Below, piece after piece: positions 24,443-37,059 of a stretch of 64,000 nt of DNA. The number at the start of each line of letters is the position of its first letter. The stretch's first letter is position 1. The notes under the pieces are model-generated. The model was given only the letters and a program-made list of their open reading frames with translations. It had not been told where the DNA came from and searched no databases. The stretch lies in the NCBI GenBank assembly GCA_026419785.1, contig JAODTK010004521.1, positions 310,001 to 374,000 of the forward strand. Direction: 5' to 3'. A program made the translations under genes and the position numbers. Origin of the DNA: Sclerodactyla briareus. Its lineage: Eukaryota; Echinodermata; Holothuroidea; Dendrochirotida; Sclerodactylidae.

Positions 24443-25279
24443 GGCTCCTGAAATTCAACGAGAGCAAGACAGAAGTACATATATCGTCTCGGTTCAGACC
24501 AACACCAACCACCCCCCTCGTTTCAGTAGGCGACACCGACATTACCTACATTGATCATGTTCGTAATTTCGGTGTCATGTTTGACAAGAGTATGACGATT
24601 GATCGACATATTTAGCACGTTTGTTGTAATGCCCTTCTCCAGTATCCGATACATTGGTCGGATTAGGAAGTATCTGGATAGAACGTCATCGCTGAAGCTC
24701 ATCCATGCGTTTGTCACATCGAAGCTGGACTACTGCAACAGCATACCGGTACTGTATGGATTGCCGACTTGTAAACTTGACCGACTGCAACGTGTACTGA
24801 ATACTGCCACACGCCTAGTCACCAGAACCCGGAAATTCGAACACATAACTCCCGTAAGATTGATCCCCACTGGCTCCCCATCTGCGAACGGATCAACTAC
24901 AAGATTCTCTTGATGGTCTTCAAATGCCTACACAATGAAGGCCCAAGCTACCTCTCCAGGTTACTCCAGCTTAGACCGGCCTCCACACGCTCACTCTGCT
25001 CCAACTCATCGCATATTCTCCTCACCCCCCCCCCCCCCCCCCCCGCGTCAAGACCAGACCTCCAGCTCAAACTTTAGCATCCCGTGCCACCGTACCTGTG
25101 AACTCACTCCCAGACAATGTGAGAATGTGCAATAGTTTGAACAATTTTAAATCATCCCTTAAGACTTATCTTTTCTAAAGCCTATCTGTAGGATTGTTGT
25201 GTTATTGTAAGCGCTACGAGGACTTATTTTTAATACAGTTTTGTTTCGGCTGTACAAAAAATTTTATATTATTATTATT
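24443..25279 (+). mobile_element. CR1/L2-like LINE fragment, C-terminal RT region to 3' end
   Basis: Shifting + frames give, in order: SWLLKFNESKTEVHISS; an ITYIDHVRNFGVMFDKSMT block; GRIRKYLDRTSSLKLIHAF; a TSKLDYCNS block; LYGLPTCKLDRLQRVLN; TRLVTRTRKFEHITPV; then after a frame change a KILLMVFKCLH-like piece; and finally NSLPDNVR and NNFKSSLKTYLF. This is the classic thumb/C-terminal region of a CR1/L2-type reverse transcriptase, 5'-truncated before the catalytic motifs. A run of 20 C (25,025-25,044) interrupts it. The 3' end is followed by a short (TTA)n tail at about 25,266-25,279, consistent with an L2/CR1-like microsatellite tail. It is clearly related to the fragment at 19.69 kb. No functional product is possible. 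Confidence 0.88.
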
Positions 25280-25289
25280 ACGCGCCGCT

Positions 25290-25345
25290 GGATTCAACTT
25301 TCGTGAACCGAAAGTACCGTTTCCTGCAATATGACTTATCTGAGT
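25290..25345. repeat. Partial copy of the ~200-bp unit
   Basis: 'gaaccgaaagtaccgtttcctgcaata' resembles the 'ccggaaatgccgtttcctgccaata' block of the 14.2-15.1 kb array. It lies immediately after the LINE tail. Confidence 0.4.
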
Positions 25346-25384
25346 GACCCATTCATTCAAAATTCCCTCAATGATTGGTCCAAG

Positions 25385-25575
25385 CAGCGGCGGCGGAAGC
25401 TTACAAATTTAGGGGGGGGGGGGGACGCAGACCAAACATTGGATGAATTGTGTGTGTCACTATCTAAGTGCGGAGCGCCACATTGTTTGGCGCGGACCGT
25501 GCAATAATTTGGGTTTTACAACCCTCCCAGATGGCCGGAAACGACACTTCCTGAGGTCCTGGGTCTGTCCTGCAA
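25385..25575. repeat. Dispersed repeat with poly-G and 'gcggagcgcca' core
   Basis: A run of 13 G (25,412-25,424) is followed by 'ctatctaagtgcggagcgcca.a.tgtttggcgcgga' and 'gcaataattt.ggttttac'. It closely matches 52,201-52,260 in the same orientation. The core is palindrome-like (GCGGAGCGCC / GGCGCGGA). Confidence 0.7.
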
Positions 25576-25742
25576 AATGTAGTTTTAATAAATGTATGGT
25601 AGGAAATGAGATGCATAATCATATTGGTCCTGCTGGGGAATTCTTCTTCCCTTACGGGAATTTCCGTGCCATGATCTAGACTGAGTAATTAGATGCTCAC
25701 GCCAGGTAGCACCCTGTCCCGCCCCATTGGCCATCCCACTTT

Positions 25743-25812
25743 GTGGTCACGTGGTTAGCGTATGTCGGACTTGCAGTCTGTTAGGGTTTTAGATCGACTC
25801 CCGTTGGTGGGA
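25743..25812 (+). repeat. tRNA-like (SINE-type) sequence
   Basis: 'gtggttagcgtatgtcgga' resembles a polymerase III A box and 'tagatcgactcccg' a B box, about 30 bp apart, followed by 'ttggtgggac'. No closed cloverleaf can be drawn without gaps, so this is a tRNA-derived SINE head or tRNA relic rather than a working tRNA gene. Confidence 0.45.
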
Positions 25813-26390
25813 CGAACCAAACACTGGAAAGGTCAACATGATAACACTTTGGTCTCCTCGCATTTTACAATGGTTGACCAACTAGGTGAAACATTATTAC
25901 GTAAACGTTTTGAAGACACCAAAAGTGGTAAATGATAGTAAATGATAAAGTCATTCACAGACATGTCATTTGGGGTATTTCGTCATGTTCATCATAAGCT
26001 GAACAAAAAAGCAAGCATCACTTTCTATTTTTTAATCTAAGACTATTTTTTTTTTTTCAAATGTCCCACTTTTGTTGCCGAGTATTTTAGCCTTGTACAT
26101 ACAGCGGAAATTATTGTCCATCTTGAATATTAAATCTAGTAGGCCTAGTCAAGAGACTAGCATTACAGTCTGTCGGTCGTCACTTGTATTTGCCAAATAT
26201 GCTGACTCGTGTTTCCTTCTTGTTCCTAGTTTTTTCACATTCCTCTAACGCGGAGGTACTATTTCCCAGCGATTACAAGGTTTTCGCTACAAGCTGCGAA
26301 TATCGCATACCAGGCGGCAACGGGGTTCGGTACTGCAACAGTTGTTGAACTTAGAAAGGATACAAGTTCACATTTTTTTTAGGCCTGTCA
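25813..26390. other. No gene recognised
   Basis: Ordinary sequence; contains one TAGGCCTA word near 26,140. Confidence 0.5.
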
Positions 26391-26408
26391 TAATATATAT
26401 ATATATAT

Positions 26409-26468
<60 letters not shown>

Positions 26469-26528
26469 GTATATATATATATATATATATATCTATATAT
26501 ATATATTATATATATATATATATATATT
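26391..26528. repeat. (AT)n microsatellite, 138 bp
   Basis: Nearly pure AT dinucleotide with a few phase changes and single G or C interruptions. It is self-complementary and would form cruciforms or hairpins. Confidence 0.95.
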
Positions 26529-26854
26529 CCATCATGTTCCGCAGATCGATAATGATAGTTTCACTTCGATGTTGGTGTTAATTTTCTAATTTCATTTGGT
26601 CAAAATTTTAGGAGGACAGACCCTCCCACTCTAAATTTTGTTTCGGTTCCAAGGTACGGAAATTGTAAACCTGCAGTGGGTTCTTGGTAGTTTTTTGGTT
26701 TGTAGTCTCTTTTCTTGACTTTTTCTTTCACAAACATATAACAGCTGTAAATTTACAACATTTTTCTTCCCTGAAATTGCATATTTAGATGTTTGCAATT
26801 AGGCACGGCAAGTGCAATTTCTGGCGATCTAGGAGGTATAACAGCCAAAATTCT

Positions 26855-26945
26855 GGGTACCTAACGCGCTCCAACTATGGTGGCGCTCCGCTTAGATATG
26901 TATCGTATCCGCCTGTCCCCCCCCCCCTCCCCCACGTTTCGAAAT
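26855..26945. repeat. Partial copy related to the ~200-bp array end
   Basis: 'taacgcgctccaactatggtggcgctccgcttagatatgtat', followed by a C-rich stretch, matches the last core of the 14.2-15.1 kb array at 15,056-15,100. It was presumably dispersed by the same element. Confidence 0.65.
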
Positions 26946-28615
26946 GGATTGACGCCCATGACGCGAGTCATTGCGTGTCACGCTCAAATCACAATTTAGA
27001 CAGCCAGATGTTTAGTTTATATCTATTTATAATTTAGGTTTCAAACCTCGCCTTTATCTATGACGAATGCAGTGAGAAGTCGTTTCAGGCAAATCGAACT
27101 CGAACAAGTTCTCCCTTTCTTTTCCTTTCCTTTTTCCTCCACCGTAGGCTACCTACCTAGCAATATTGAAATATTTCGGGTTTATAGTATTGTATCAGGG
27201 CATTCTTGCAATACTTTATCCCCAGGAATTGATAACCCAATTAAGACCATCACGCACGGGCCAGAATGCACGTACGCCACTGTCCCCTGGTAGCCATTGC
27301 GCGACGCCTGCTTCCGTCACCCCACAGGTATCTTTTTACAAGGGAATTGCGTGAGACAGTCGCTGAGACATATTGTAATCCATCTCATGCATTGCGGAAC
27401 ATTCACTCGGGTTTCGATGAAATTCAAATCCACATTATCTTGATCTAGTTCAGTGCCCTGTTTCGTGTTGTGTAAACAACTAACCAACGGCAAATGTAGC
27501 AACATGTTCGAATGTGTAACAACGTTTGCTCCAAGTGTATGAGAGTTTGTCAAGTTGCAACAGCTTCCTCGGTGCCCGAATTATTATTTTTTTCTCCTAC
27601 CCCAATCATTGTTAGGTGGATGTATATGTACAGCTAGTTCCCCGTGAATGCACCTACTTGCTCGGGAGTTGCGCCAGTCTCTTCACCTGATGTCATTCAA
27701 GAAATGCGCGTACCCCTCCTTAGAGTAGAGTATGACAAGCCCCACACAACCGAATACACTTCGATGTTCCACAAAACCTTCTCCTGCGCCCCTCATGAAT
27801 TTTATGCTGATGCCCCCCACTTCGATTATTGATCCTCTATTCCCTACCCCTCCGTAGTTGCCCACGGACAGCCGGGAAATACGAGTTGTTTTGCCCACAT
27901 TTTGAACCGGATGAAGTCATAATGGGAGGTTAGAAAATCCCGAGTCGTAGTCCTTTCATGAATATTTCACTATTCATCTAGAGAAATACGGAAAAATACA
28001 GAAAAACGACGTTTTTATGTGTTCATATTCTATTCTTCCAACACAGGTCAATTGAGGAACGATGTCAGAATTTGAAAAAGGTTGCCTGTCGTGTTACAAA
28101 TTCAAGCAGTTATCATATCGCTCCGTCAAATTGAGTTTTCGCCTTTAAATATTCGACATATTATAACATACAGTGAACTACAAAATACGTTTATCAGATT
28201 TATACTATCCTTCCATAAATCAGTTCAGTTTAACGAAGCTACAACTGAGGGATGACTACGCAATTGATTATTGGAAAAATACAACTTACCACACATAGTA
28301 GGCATGCATCGTCATAGTACGATAGCGCTATACATATATAAGTTCATGTACTTATAGTAGGCCTACTGTCTATGGGTCGGCGCGAGCTACGCACACATAT
28401 ACAGTAAAGTTTCAGCTCGATCGAGTCTAGTCTAGCCGAGTGCGGTGAATTAGTTCGATACCCTATGCTGGAATTATTCTGGAGATAAAGGAGGAATTTC
28501 GAGTCATTTGAAAAATACAGATTCACAACATTGCTCAGCCCGATCAAGTTGTCATATTTAGTTTATGCACGCTATTGTATTGTCGTGGACTGGGAGTCAT
28601 TTTGTAGAATACGGA
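26946..28615. other. No gene recognised
   Basis: About 1.7 kb of unrecognised sequence with short frames only. A GTAGGCCTAC palindrome lies at 28,358-28,367. Confidence 0.5.
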
Positions 28616-28619
28616 ATTG

Positions 28620-28835
28620 TGTAAGAAAAGCTCATACTTGGTATTTGGCTTCCTCGTTATAATAATGCACGATCCTTTTTGTCGGGTTGAAGGTCATCTG
28701 AGGTCAAGAGTCATTTTTTGAGAAGATGACATGGGAAAATGTGGGCAATTGTGGCCAATTTTGCATGTTAACAAGGCTCGTACCTGGTATGTGGTTTCTC
28801 ATGATTTGACAGTGCTCACCTGATCTGATCTAGTA
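28620..28835. repeat. Dispersed repeat, 'aagctcatacttgg' family (copy 2)
   Basis: 'aagctcatacttggtat..ggcttcct', 'aaggtcatctgaggtcaagagtcat' and, 140 bp on, a related 'aaggctcgtacctggtatgtgg' indicate an internal partial duplication. Matches the copy at 21,575 in order and orientation. Confidence 0.6.
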
Positions 28836-31800
28836 TATCCCATTTGTTATTCGTATGGAATTTCTGCATTGGTCTCTTTCTCTACGACATATTCTTCAGT
28901 TTACTTGTCTTTCGACGTCCCGACCTACTTCTCGACATACGTCCACTCGCATTACATCCCGGTAGGGCATGTATTTTAATGTACGACTCTCTGGTCGCTC
29001 GAAAAAATTAATACGGCTGCTATGATGCGCATATGAACCCGTCTGACTTTCACCCTGACAAACAATAAATTGCCTCTGCGGAAGGCATTCGAAGAGAAAA
29101 TAGAAAATCCATTCAGTGGTGTATACCTGCACCCCACTGGGTCGTGTGGGATTTATGCCCCCATTCTCACCTGAACATAACCCAAGTTTGGAAAGAAGTG
29201 AACAATTTCCTGTCAATTTGGCAACCGTTTTTTCTAACAATGACACATATTTTATTCATAATATTTAATTATCATTATCGCTCTCATCCCGTGTTCCCCC
29301 CCCCCCTACAAATAAAACACCACCGCATCTTAGACCCCTGAGTTAACACTGAACCCGCATACCAGAATATTGTGCAGTATGGAGTTAACTCAGTGGGGTA
29401 ATAACTGTTAATGTTTAAGCGCTCAAGCTAAATTACAGAGAAAAAAAATGTCACGATTGGATCGACTGTTGTTTACAATACTGGCCCAGTGGGATTCATT
29501 GCAACAAAAATGATGGAATATCGAGGTTTTATTGCAATAGCAAATGGCAGAATAACAAATTATACTATACGTGGTATCTTTGGGCGTCAGTGGGGACAAA
29601 TTCTGCTCGATTGCCCCAACCCAATCTCTATTTTGTTTCCAACAGAAAAGAGATATTCAGAGTGTGTGTGTATACAGGTCTCAAAAAAGGGATCGCCAGG
29701 GTGTGATTTAGACGTCCCCATCAACGTATGTGGAAAAAACATGCACAAACTTGATCGTAGTAGACAGGATGTGAGAAAAAATACCTGGAGAATCCCGTAA
29801 AAAAGAGACGGAGTAAATAGATTATATGTACCAGTTTACACTCCGGAGGCTCCGCATACTGTATATGCGTTGATGTGTCGGGAAAATAATTGCATAATGG
29901 TGTCGTTTGATTTTCTAGGTAAACCGAACTCCAGTATTGATGAACCGACGCTAATTGACTGACGAAACAGCCCGCCAATTGCGTGTGTAATAGCAATGGT
30001 TGCAACGTATTGCAAATCGCATTGAATCGTGAAATGGATGACTTCAAGAGCATTTGAATTCGCTCTTGCTAAACATTGGCCGTCGAATTCCATGACTAGT
30101 GGATGTGCAAAACTATGCACTTACATGGTGAGATGCACAGAGGCACAGGGAAGTTTCCAGCCCTCTTCTATATTATTATAGGCGACTACAACTAGCACGT
30201 TAGGTAGATACTGGATGATAAATAACATATTTTACAGGCATGTGTTAGTATCAACGCTTATAGTTGCGGGATTTGAACTACCAAAGTAGTTTTTTTTCCG
30301 GAAACTAGAGGGGAATAATATGCGCACGATTAATTGAATTTGCAATACGAGTCCGTATAGGATGGAATGAATCATATGATTTTATGGATGGAAGTTTTTG
30401 CTTGTTGGGATGTGGTGGTGTACGAAGAGACAACGAAGGTGGTCCGTGGCGCTCCAAGGAACGAATGAAAGAAATAACTGGAAAAGGGTAGATTGCTGGT
30501 AAAAGAGGCCCAGAAAAACATAATAGGGCAAGGTTGTCCAGAAGAAGTCGTGGCCACGATAGGGCATACGTGTTTGAAATGCTACTCGTGTCCGTTCAAT
30601 TTATGTCAAAATGGGCATTACAACGAGTATGGTTGTGACGTAGTCTGTCTCAGATATAAGGTTGGATTGATTTTAGTGATTTTGCTCACGAGGCCGGTAG
30701 AAAATCATCTTTATCATAACTAGTTCAACGAATCGCGGAGTGTTTTATATCGTAAAAAAATAAACAGGCAATAGTGAGCTGGTAGCGTCATTGCAGAGAA
30801 TGAATCTATTCCTGGCCTCGAATCGACGATTTGCCATTCGGGGATCGCTCAATCTGATTTGGAATGTATCAATTGTGTACTAGTAGATGCACAGCGGCTA
30901 ACAAGCACCGGCTTGAGCCTTGCAAAGTTAAATTTTATTTTGTGTATCCAGTAATTGGCAGCTAGGCCTTAACTGGAGACTTAACAGTAGAACTCTCAGA
31001 CAACACAGGCGGGCAATACTGATGGATTTTCCTCGTCATTCAATCAGTAGGTAACAGTGTTAATTTCATGTGATATTGGAAGACTCAATGTACCCATTCA
31101 AAGTTTTTGTTACACTACCTATCAAAATGAAAGTTCTCTCTTGTCGGGACCAGTGTGACAAGTTTCAGCCTAGGCCTACTCAAACTGCGTTGAGGAGTTT
31201 CGCTGGGAGTCCATAGGTGCGTATGCGGGATGCGTTGTGTTATCGCGAATAGCAAATTTACTCGAGTACAAACATAAGGTGTCTAAATAATTTCTTAGAT
31301 AGCAGAGATAGAGACAGGTCAGTAGCGACAGAGAATCATCCAAATGAAACTGAAACTAAGTTAGTAGGCAAAATCACAGTGTACCATTGCGGCATTAATG
31401 CCGCCTCAGGGTGAATTGATCCTAAGGTAAATAAACCCCATTAAGCAATTCACATTCCTTATGAGTTGCTAGATATGTGTGGTCTTCATACATAATATAC
31501 AGTTTACGCATCCGCAGCTATCCTAGTTAAGCAAATATCTTCAGACGGACGCAGCGGGCGCGGCGGCAACATTCAGTCCGCTGCCGGCGAGTCAATGAGT
31601 CACATGACGCGATTAGGTGTGTTTCCGATTCTTCGTCGTTTACAAATAAAATTTCGCGGAACTGTGACCAATTGCACGCAGTGGGAGGTCCCTCTTGTTT
31701 TATGATTGTTAGTAATGTTGTTAATGATTTCTTGACTTATTTCTGATATCGCTAGATACAAAACAAATGGGAAATTAGACCACCTCATTATAGGGAAAAA

Positions 31801-32100
31801 TATGTCACAAATGTCCATGTTTCACAAAACTGTGGCGCTTTTCCCCGAAGCTCGAAGCAGAGTTAAAACAAAAGAGTGGAATAGTAGGTCTCCAAGCGAT
31901 TCATGATTGACGACATGTGAAAAAGCGATAGGGACAAACAAACGGTCACCGCAGCTAATCCGGTGTTGGGGGATACAGCAGTGCTTTGTTTTTGTCGAGG
32001 CTTCGAAGTGGAATCTGGTAGCAACTACCACGCCTAGAAGAGATTATATCTTCCCAAGGTGCCCAACCTACATTTCAGTGGGGGGAACAGATTCTTAATT
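28836..32100. other. No gene recognised
   Basis: About 3.3 kb with short, unrecognised frames on both strands. A poly-C run lies at about 29,297-29,305. No RT, tRNA-like or tandem signature found. Confidence 0.5.
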
Positions 32101-32109
32101 TGAGGGACC

Positions 32110-33270
32110 ATGGTTTAAGTGGAATGCCCGAATATGACACCAATAGACAAAACAATTTAGTTCCCGTAATTTAAGGAGAAAATCACACAACTGATTTCGA
32201 CTTGGCCAGACCAAGCATTCTGGACTTATCGTGTTTACAAAAAAAATCAACTTCACTGTTGACCTCTACCCTGAAACCCACACAATTGGGGTCATGGACT
32301 CGTTCAGGGGGAACACACTACAAAAGAGTTCTCGCACTCTCCATGAGAAAATCACACACCTAATTTTGACTTGGTCAGATCTGCATTCTGGACTTATCGT
32401 GTTTTACAAATTCCCCCTAATTTGACTGTTGACCTCTACGGACACCAAACCACTGGAGCTGCAGTACTCGTTCATGGGGAGGAACCACTAGCTAAGGTTG
32501 AGTTATCATTGTTTAAAACGTAAAATTTACCGAAATTCGACCATGGTGAGGTGACTGTTGAATATGACACCGATAGACACTGCAATACAGAGTTCCCGTA
32601 CTCCTCATGAGTAAATTACACACTTAACTTCGACTTGGTCAGACCAAGCATTTGGACTTCTGTTTACAAATATTTCCCAACTCTGACTATTGACTCTGAC
32701 CCACAACACCGGGGTTCATTGTTTACTCGTCATGGGGAACACACTTTCACAATTCACAATTTCGCACGATTCCAAATATTGTTTGACAAGAAATGACTCC
32801 CGATTTACTGTACATCAAGAAGTCGGTATAGGCTCATCTTGATTACAGGGCGACACCCCAAATTCGACTGGACCGAGACCACATATTCTGGGCTCATGTT
32901 TACAACGGTTCTCAGATTTTTACTGTTGACCTCGAAGGTACCTTTGATCACACCCCAACAATACGACTGTGTATTCATAACGGGGAACATACATCCAGGA
33001 ACCACGGCGAATATAATGTTTACAAGCTGAAATTTGCTTAACATTTGATTAAAAAAATCACAACAATTATCTCTATCTACACCTAAACAACAGGGTTCTT
33101 GTACGTCTCAGGAGAAATCTGGACACCAAAGTTGATCGGACCGAGCTTTCCGGACTTATCATGTTCACGAGGATTCCAGACTCTGGCCTGTGGGGATCTT
33201 AGATGACCTATGCAGAAGCTTCATCCATAAAGGTGGGGGTGAGTAATCGTGTTCACAAGCTGGATTTTAC
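32110..33270. repeat. Degenerate tandem array ('gacttggtcagacca' unit)
   Basis: The phrase 'cgacttggtcagaccaagcattctggacttatcgtgtttacaa' recurs in diverged form with its 'gac/gat' start at 32,199, 32,368, 32,632, 32,866 and 33,134 (spacings 169, 264, 234, 268). A reduced version lies at 32,539. It is interleaved with 'actgttgacctctac', 'aattggggtcat..actcgttca.gggg' and 'gaatatgacaccgatagac'. Unit order is kept but indels are frequent. The wording resembles the 'gaccttgacct / gtgttaacaagg' family at 13 kb, 28.7 kb and 48.5 kb. Confidence 0.75.
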
Positions 33271-33579
33271 CGAGATATTGATTCTTAACAGAACCGCCTA
33301 TTTTGTACAAAAATGACGAGATGTTACGATTTGGCCTCTTGTGATTTGGACTAACACCAGTAGGGTTCATATTTACTAATCAGCGGAACAAAACAGTCGC
33401 TCCTGATGGGGACCCCTCAAGCCATGAAGAAATATGAGGGAGGGTACTTTCACGGATATAGAGAACTTAGATGGTCATCACGAGAGGCACCCTTTTCCTC
33501 TAAGCCCTCCCTGACAGATGACCCGTATACGCATACGTCACTGTTTTTTCTATACTCGCTGATATGCAACATGTGATGC

Positions 33580-33690
33580 GTCGAAGTCCGAGGGACCTGG
33601 TGTCGATGTTGGTGGCGAAGCACTGCGGTGTTGGTGTTGGTGTCGGACCATTGAGGTGTCGGAATATTCGCTGGTGTCGGTCGAAACTGG
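33580..33690. repeat. 'ggtgtcggtgt' minisatellite-like block
   Basis: Repeats of GGTGTTGGTGTCGGACCATT... and GGTGTCGG. The same words occur at 35,400-35,530, with the shared phrase 'tcggaccatt'. Confidence 0.6.
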
Positions 33691-35399
33691 TACTGTTTTC
33701 GTTCCCGGTCAATGTATTTTCTACTGTTTCATTGAATATCGTTCAATTTCTTTTTCATTGTTTTTGATATTTCCTATTTTATCAGTTGCTCTTCTTCATT
33801 GCAAGGCCACAGGACTACCTCTACTTCATGAAGTCTCTAGATCTAGTCCTCAACACTCCCACTGCGACTCCTATCACTCCATGCATTCCATAAATATTTA
33901 CCTTATGTTATGTATTTTATGGCATTATCGAAATTTAACCAGCTATTATTAGGTGGCATAAACAAACGTGCCATAAAGTACAAGGCAGAGGGGTACGAAA
34001 TATAGATACATACCCCCACAATATTTACACTCACTGAATGTGAAAGTCTACACGATTTCCATTCCGATTTGTCAAGAAATTGCAATCCTCAACACACCAT
34101 CGGCATATCCGAGATGAAGGTATCAATACAAGTAGAGGCTAATTTACAGGGGGGGGGGGGGGTTGTAAGATTTGGATGGAAGAAAGCTGTTCTAGCAGTG
34201 AAAATCTAATGGTGAGCACTTTTTTTTCTGTCCTGTGGTAGTGTGTGGTACCGATTGCGCATAATAAACAAGCAACTGATTGGACTTTCGAAAATTTTTC
34301 GCATTGATGATACGTTGACAAAATGGTTGGTGGGGTCTAGTACCAGACAAGAAAGTAATACATAGATAATGTATGTCTGTTACTCTAGCCTAAATTATAG
34401 AACTGCAACCTCTTCAATTATTATGTAGCCTACATTGCTATGGACTGTGGCATAACTGGTGCACACGTGCCACCCCTGAGTAAGACTTGGTCACCATTAG
34501 TGCAAAAATCGATTACATGTGTGAGGGTTAGTGCTAGGATTGGGTGGGGTGGGTAGGGTTATCAGATTAACAACTACAATTGCAAGGGCCAGAGGTTCAT
34601 GCAGCATGGGGCTATCATAATAATTGAAGAGGTTGTGAGCCTGTGTTTCATGGCACATTTTATGGACTGTCCCATACATTCACAAACACAGACACAGTGT
34701 TTATTGAACATGTTGTGTCAAATTTTGTGATGAGATTCTCGCCATGGCGCAGACCACATTGCAATATCACTCCCCACTCATGCCTGGAAGGCACCTAGCC
34801 GCATCCACCACCGCTTCCAATCACACAGGCCTCTTCTGGGCAATTTGTGACCGTCCGATCATCCCCCAACGCCTGGGGTAGGCTACCCGCTCCTACCATG
34901 AATACCAGGGCGACCCAGCGGTGGCCCCAACCCTCAAATCCCATACTGGCAGGACACTGTGGACAGGATTGTCTGCCGGGTAGTGTTTCATAATATAGGC
35001 TGGCCCAATTGTGCCGGCAGTTAGAGAACAACTGCAGTCAGTAATTGCATAAATTGTAATTTGACAAAACATGCTCAGTCATTACGGAAGCACAAAAGTG
35101 CAGAAACCATATAATTATACCAATAACAAGAAATTGATGCAGTCGGCAGAGGTGCAAACACATGGCTGTCGAGCACAACTTCATATTTTTAAATTGCGGA
35201 AGCATCACATATGGATATCATTCTACATCTTGACAAATCTTCCGTAGGAAGGAGGGCGCTGTCGTGTTCACAGTTGAATAGGCCCCTTCGCTACAGCCAC
35301 AGACATGGCTTGAATGGCCGAACGTGCGAGAGTTAATATGTGTATGATTTGCTTCTATGCAAATACCAAACGAAAAATGTGCTAAACACTTTACATGAA
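33691..35399. other. No gene recognised; poly-G tract
   Basis: A run of 14 G lies at 34,149-34,162. The stretch 34,790-35,040 is GC-richer and carries a short minus-strand frame that I do not recognise. Confidence 0.5.
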
Positions 35400-35530
35400 T
35401 TGACCGGTGGTGCCGGGTGTGGGTCGATGTCGGACCATTCTGGTGTCGGTGTTAGGCTCCTATTTTACGATACCGGTGTCGGTGCCGAGACTGCTGGTGT
35501 CGGATTACCGGTTGTCGGGGACACAAACAC
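35400..35530. repeat. 'ggtgtcggtgt' minisatellite-like block (second)
   Basis: GGTGCCGGGTGTGGGTCGATGTCGGACCATT, GGTGTCGGTGTTAGG and GGTGTCGGTGCCGAG words form a diverged direct repeat of about 12 bp. Confidence 0.6.
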
Positions 35531-37059
35531 GGCTATTGCTGCTGCTTGGCACAAGCAGCATACTGGAACACGGACATTAGCGTGTTGCTTAAGATTACAA
35601 AATTAATTTGGGGTTAATAGTTTACAAAGTTGATACAAAATCCAGGAATTCATTTAAAAAGCTCAACTCTCCCTCCCCTAAAAAACCTACTGTTGAAGGT
35701 AAGTGTAGGCATACAATTATGTAGCAAAAATAAGAATCACAACAAGTTTCACACTTTGTACACTCTATCGTGGAGTAACTCAGTTGCGTGATGTATAGGC
35801 TGCTCTTGCGAACCTTTTACTGTGTTTATTCACACTCCACTACCCCAACAGAAGAACGAGATTAAATTAGAGATACGTATAGACGTTCCTCCGAACAAAT
35901 ACTTTCAAATTCAGTTGTATTAATACTGAAATATAGTAGATTATCTTGCCCAGCTGGCACATCTGGCTGCTGACAGTGTCACTCTTGCCAACTGACAACT
36001 ATGGTTACTGCTGGAACAATGGATGGCTACAGCGAGCCGATCAACTAATCATAATTCAGCATTTGCAGCAACGGATATATGGCGGTTGTAGAATGAGAGG
36101 ATACAATAAAATATACTATACCGTCAATATACATCGAGAGAGATGGAACTCAATAAGTTCATAACTGCGGCAAAATACTGGATTTGAAGACCTGTAACCA
36201 ACCTGTGTATCACGAATATCCGTCAGTTTATACCAGTTGTGAGAGGCTCTCAGAGGGGAATGTGAATATATGGTGTTGTCACTCCCGCACTGTATTCCAA
36301 CGTTCCATATTATTGTGAAAAATATCACAATGAAGGCATGAAAAATTTGGCATCTACGTTATGTAGAAATAATATATCTATATAGAATATATATCCAATA
36401 TATATAATAATCAACGCAACTATAGAGAAATTATACAGAATGTTATACTGAACGATGTGTAAATACACGGTACTAAACGAGAAGGGGAAGTCGGCATAGA
36501 GCCCCAAATAAATATATTGGTCATTTCCGGGAGGATGTTAAAGTCACTCATCTGTGAAAGTTAGGGAGAATCCTTGTGTGAAATAACTCATGACCTCACA
36601 GTTGAAACAAACATAGATAAGGTAGTATCTATTGTTTAATTGGGTGAAGTAACTCTTTTATTACCGGAGAAGTGTAAACATTTCACCCATCAACCCACTA
36701 CAGCAATCCTCTCCCACAGACAATGATTCTCTAAAGTGAAATTAATGCGTAAATTCTATTAGGAATTAATAAATATCACGTGACCTATTTATGCACGTGT
36801 ATGTGTGTGAAAGTGAATTATAACGGTTATAATTCCATACCAAACACCTGGTGGAGAGGACAATATATTATAGGCATAGATCGATAATTGTGGAAAATAC
36901 TGCAGATATGAAAGGCCTATGGAGGCTTTGCCATATTTGATTTGGGTATATTTGGTGAGAATTAGGCCTCTCTTCTTTTCTTATTCTTTGTACGGTGAAA
37001 CATCCACAAAGGACTTTATCTCGCCACCCGAGCGCCGAGTGGTCAAGTTTATACTTTAA
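35531..37059. other. No gene recognised; AT-rich patch
   Basis: An AT-rich patch lies near 36,365-36,410. No supportable gene. Confidence 0.5.
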
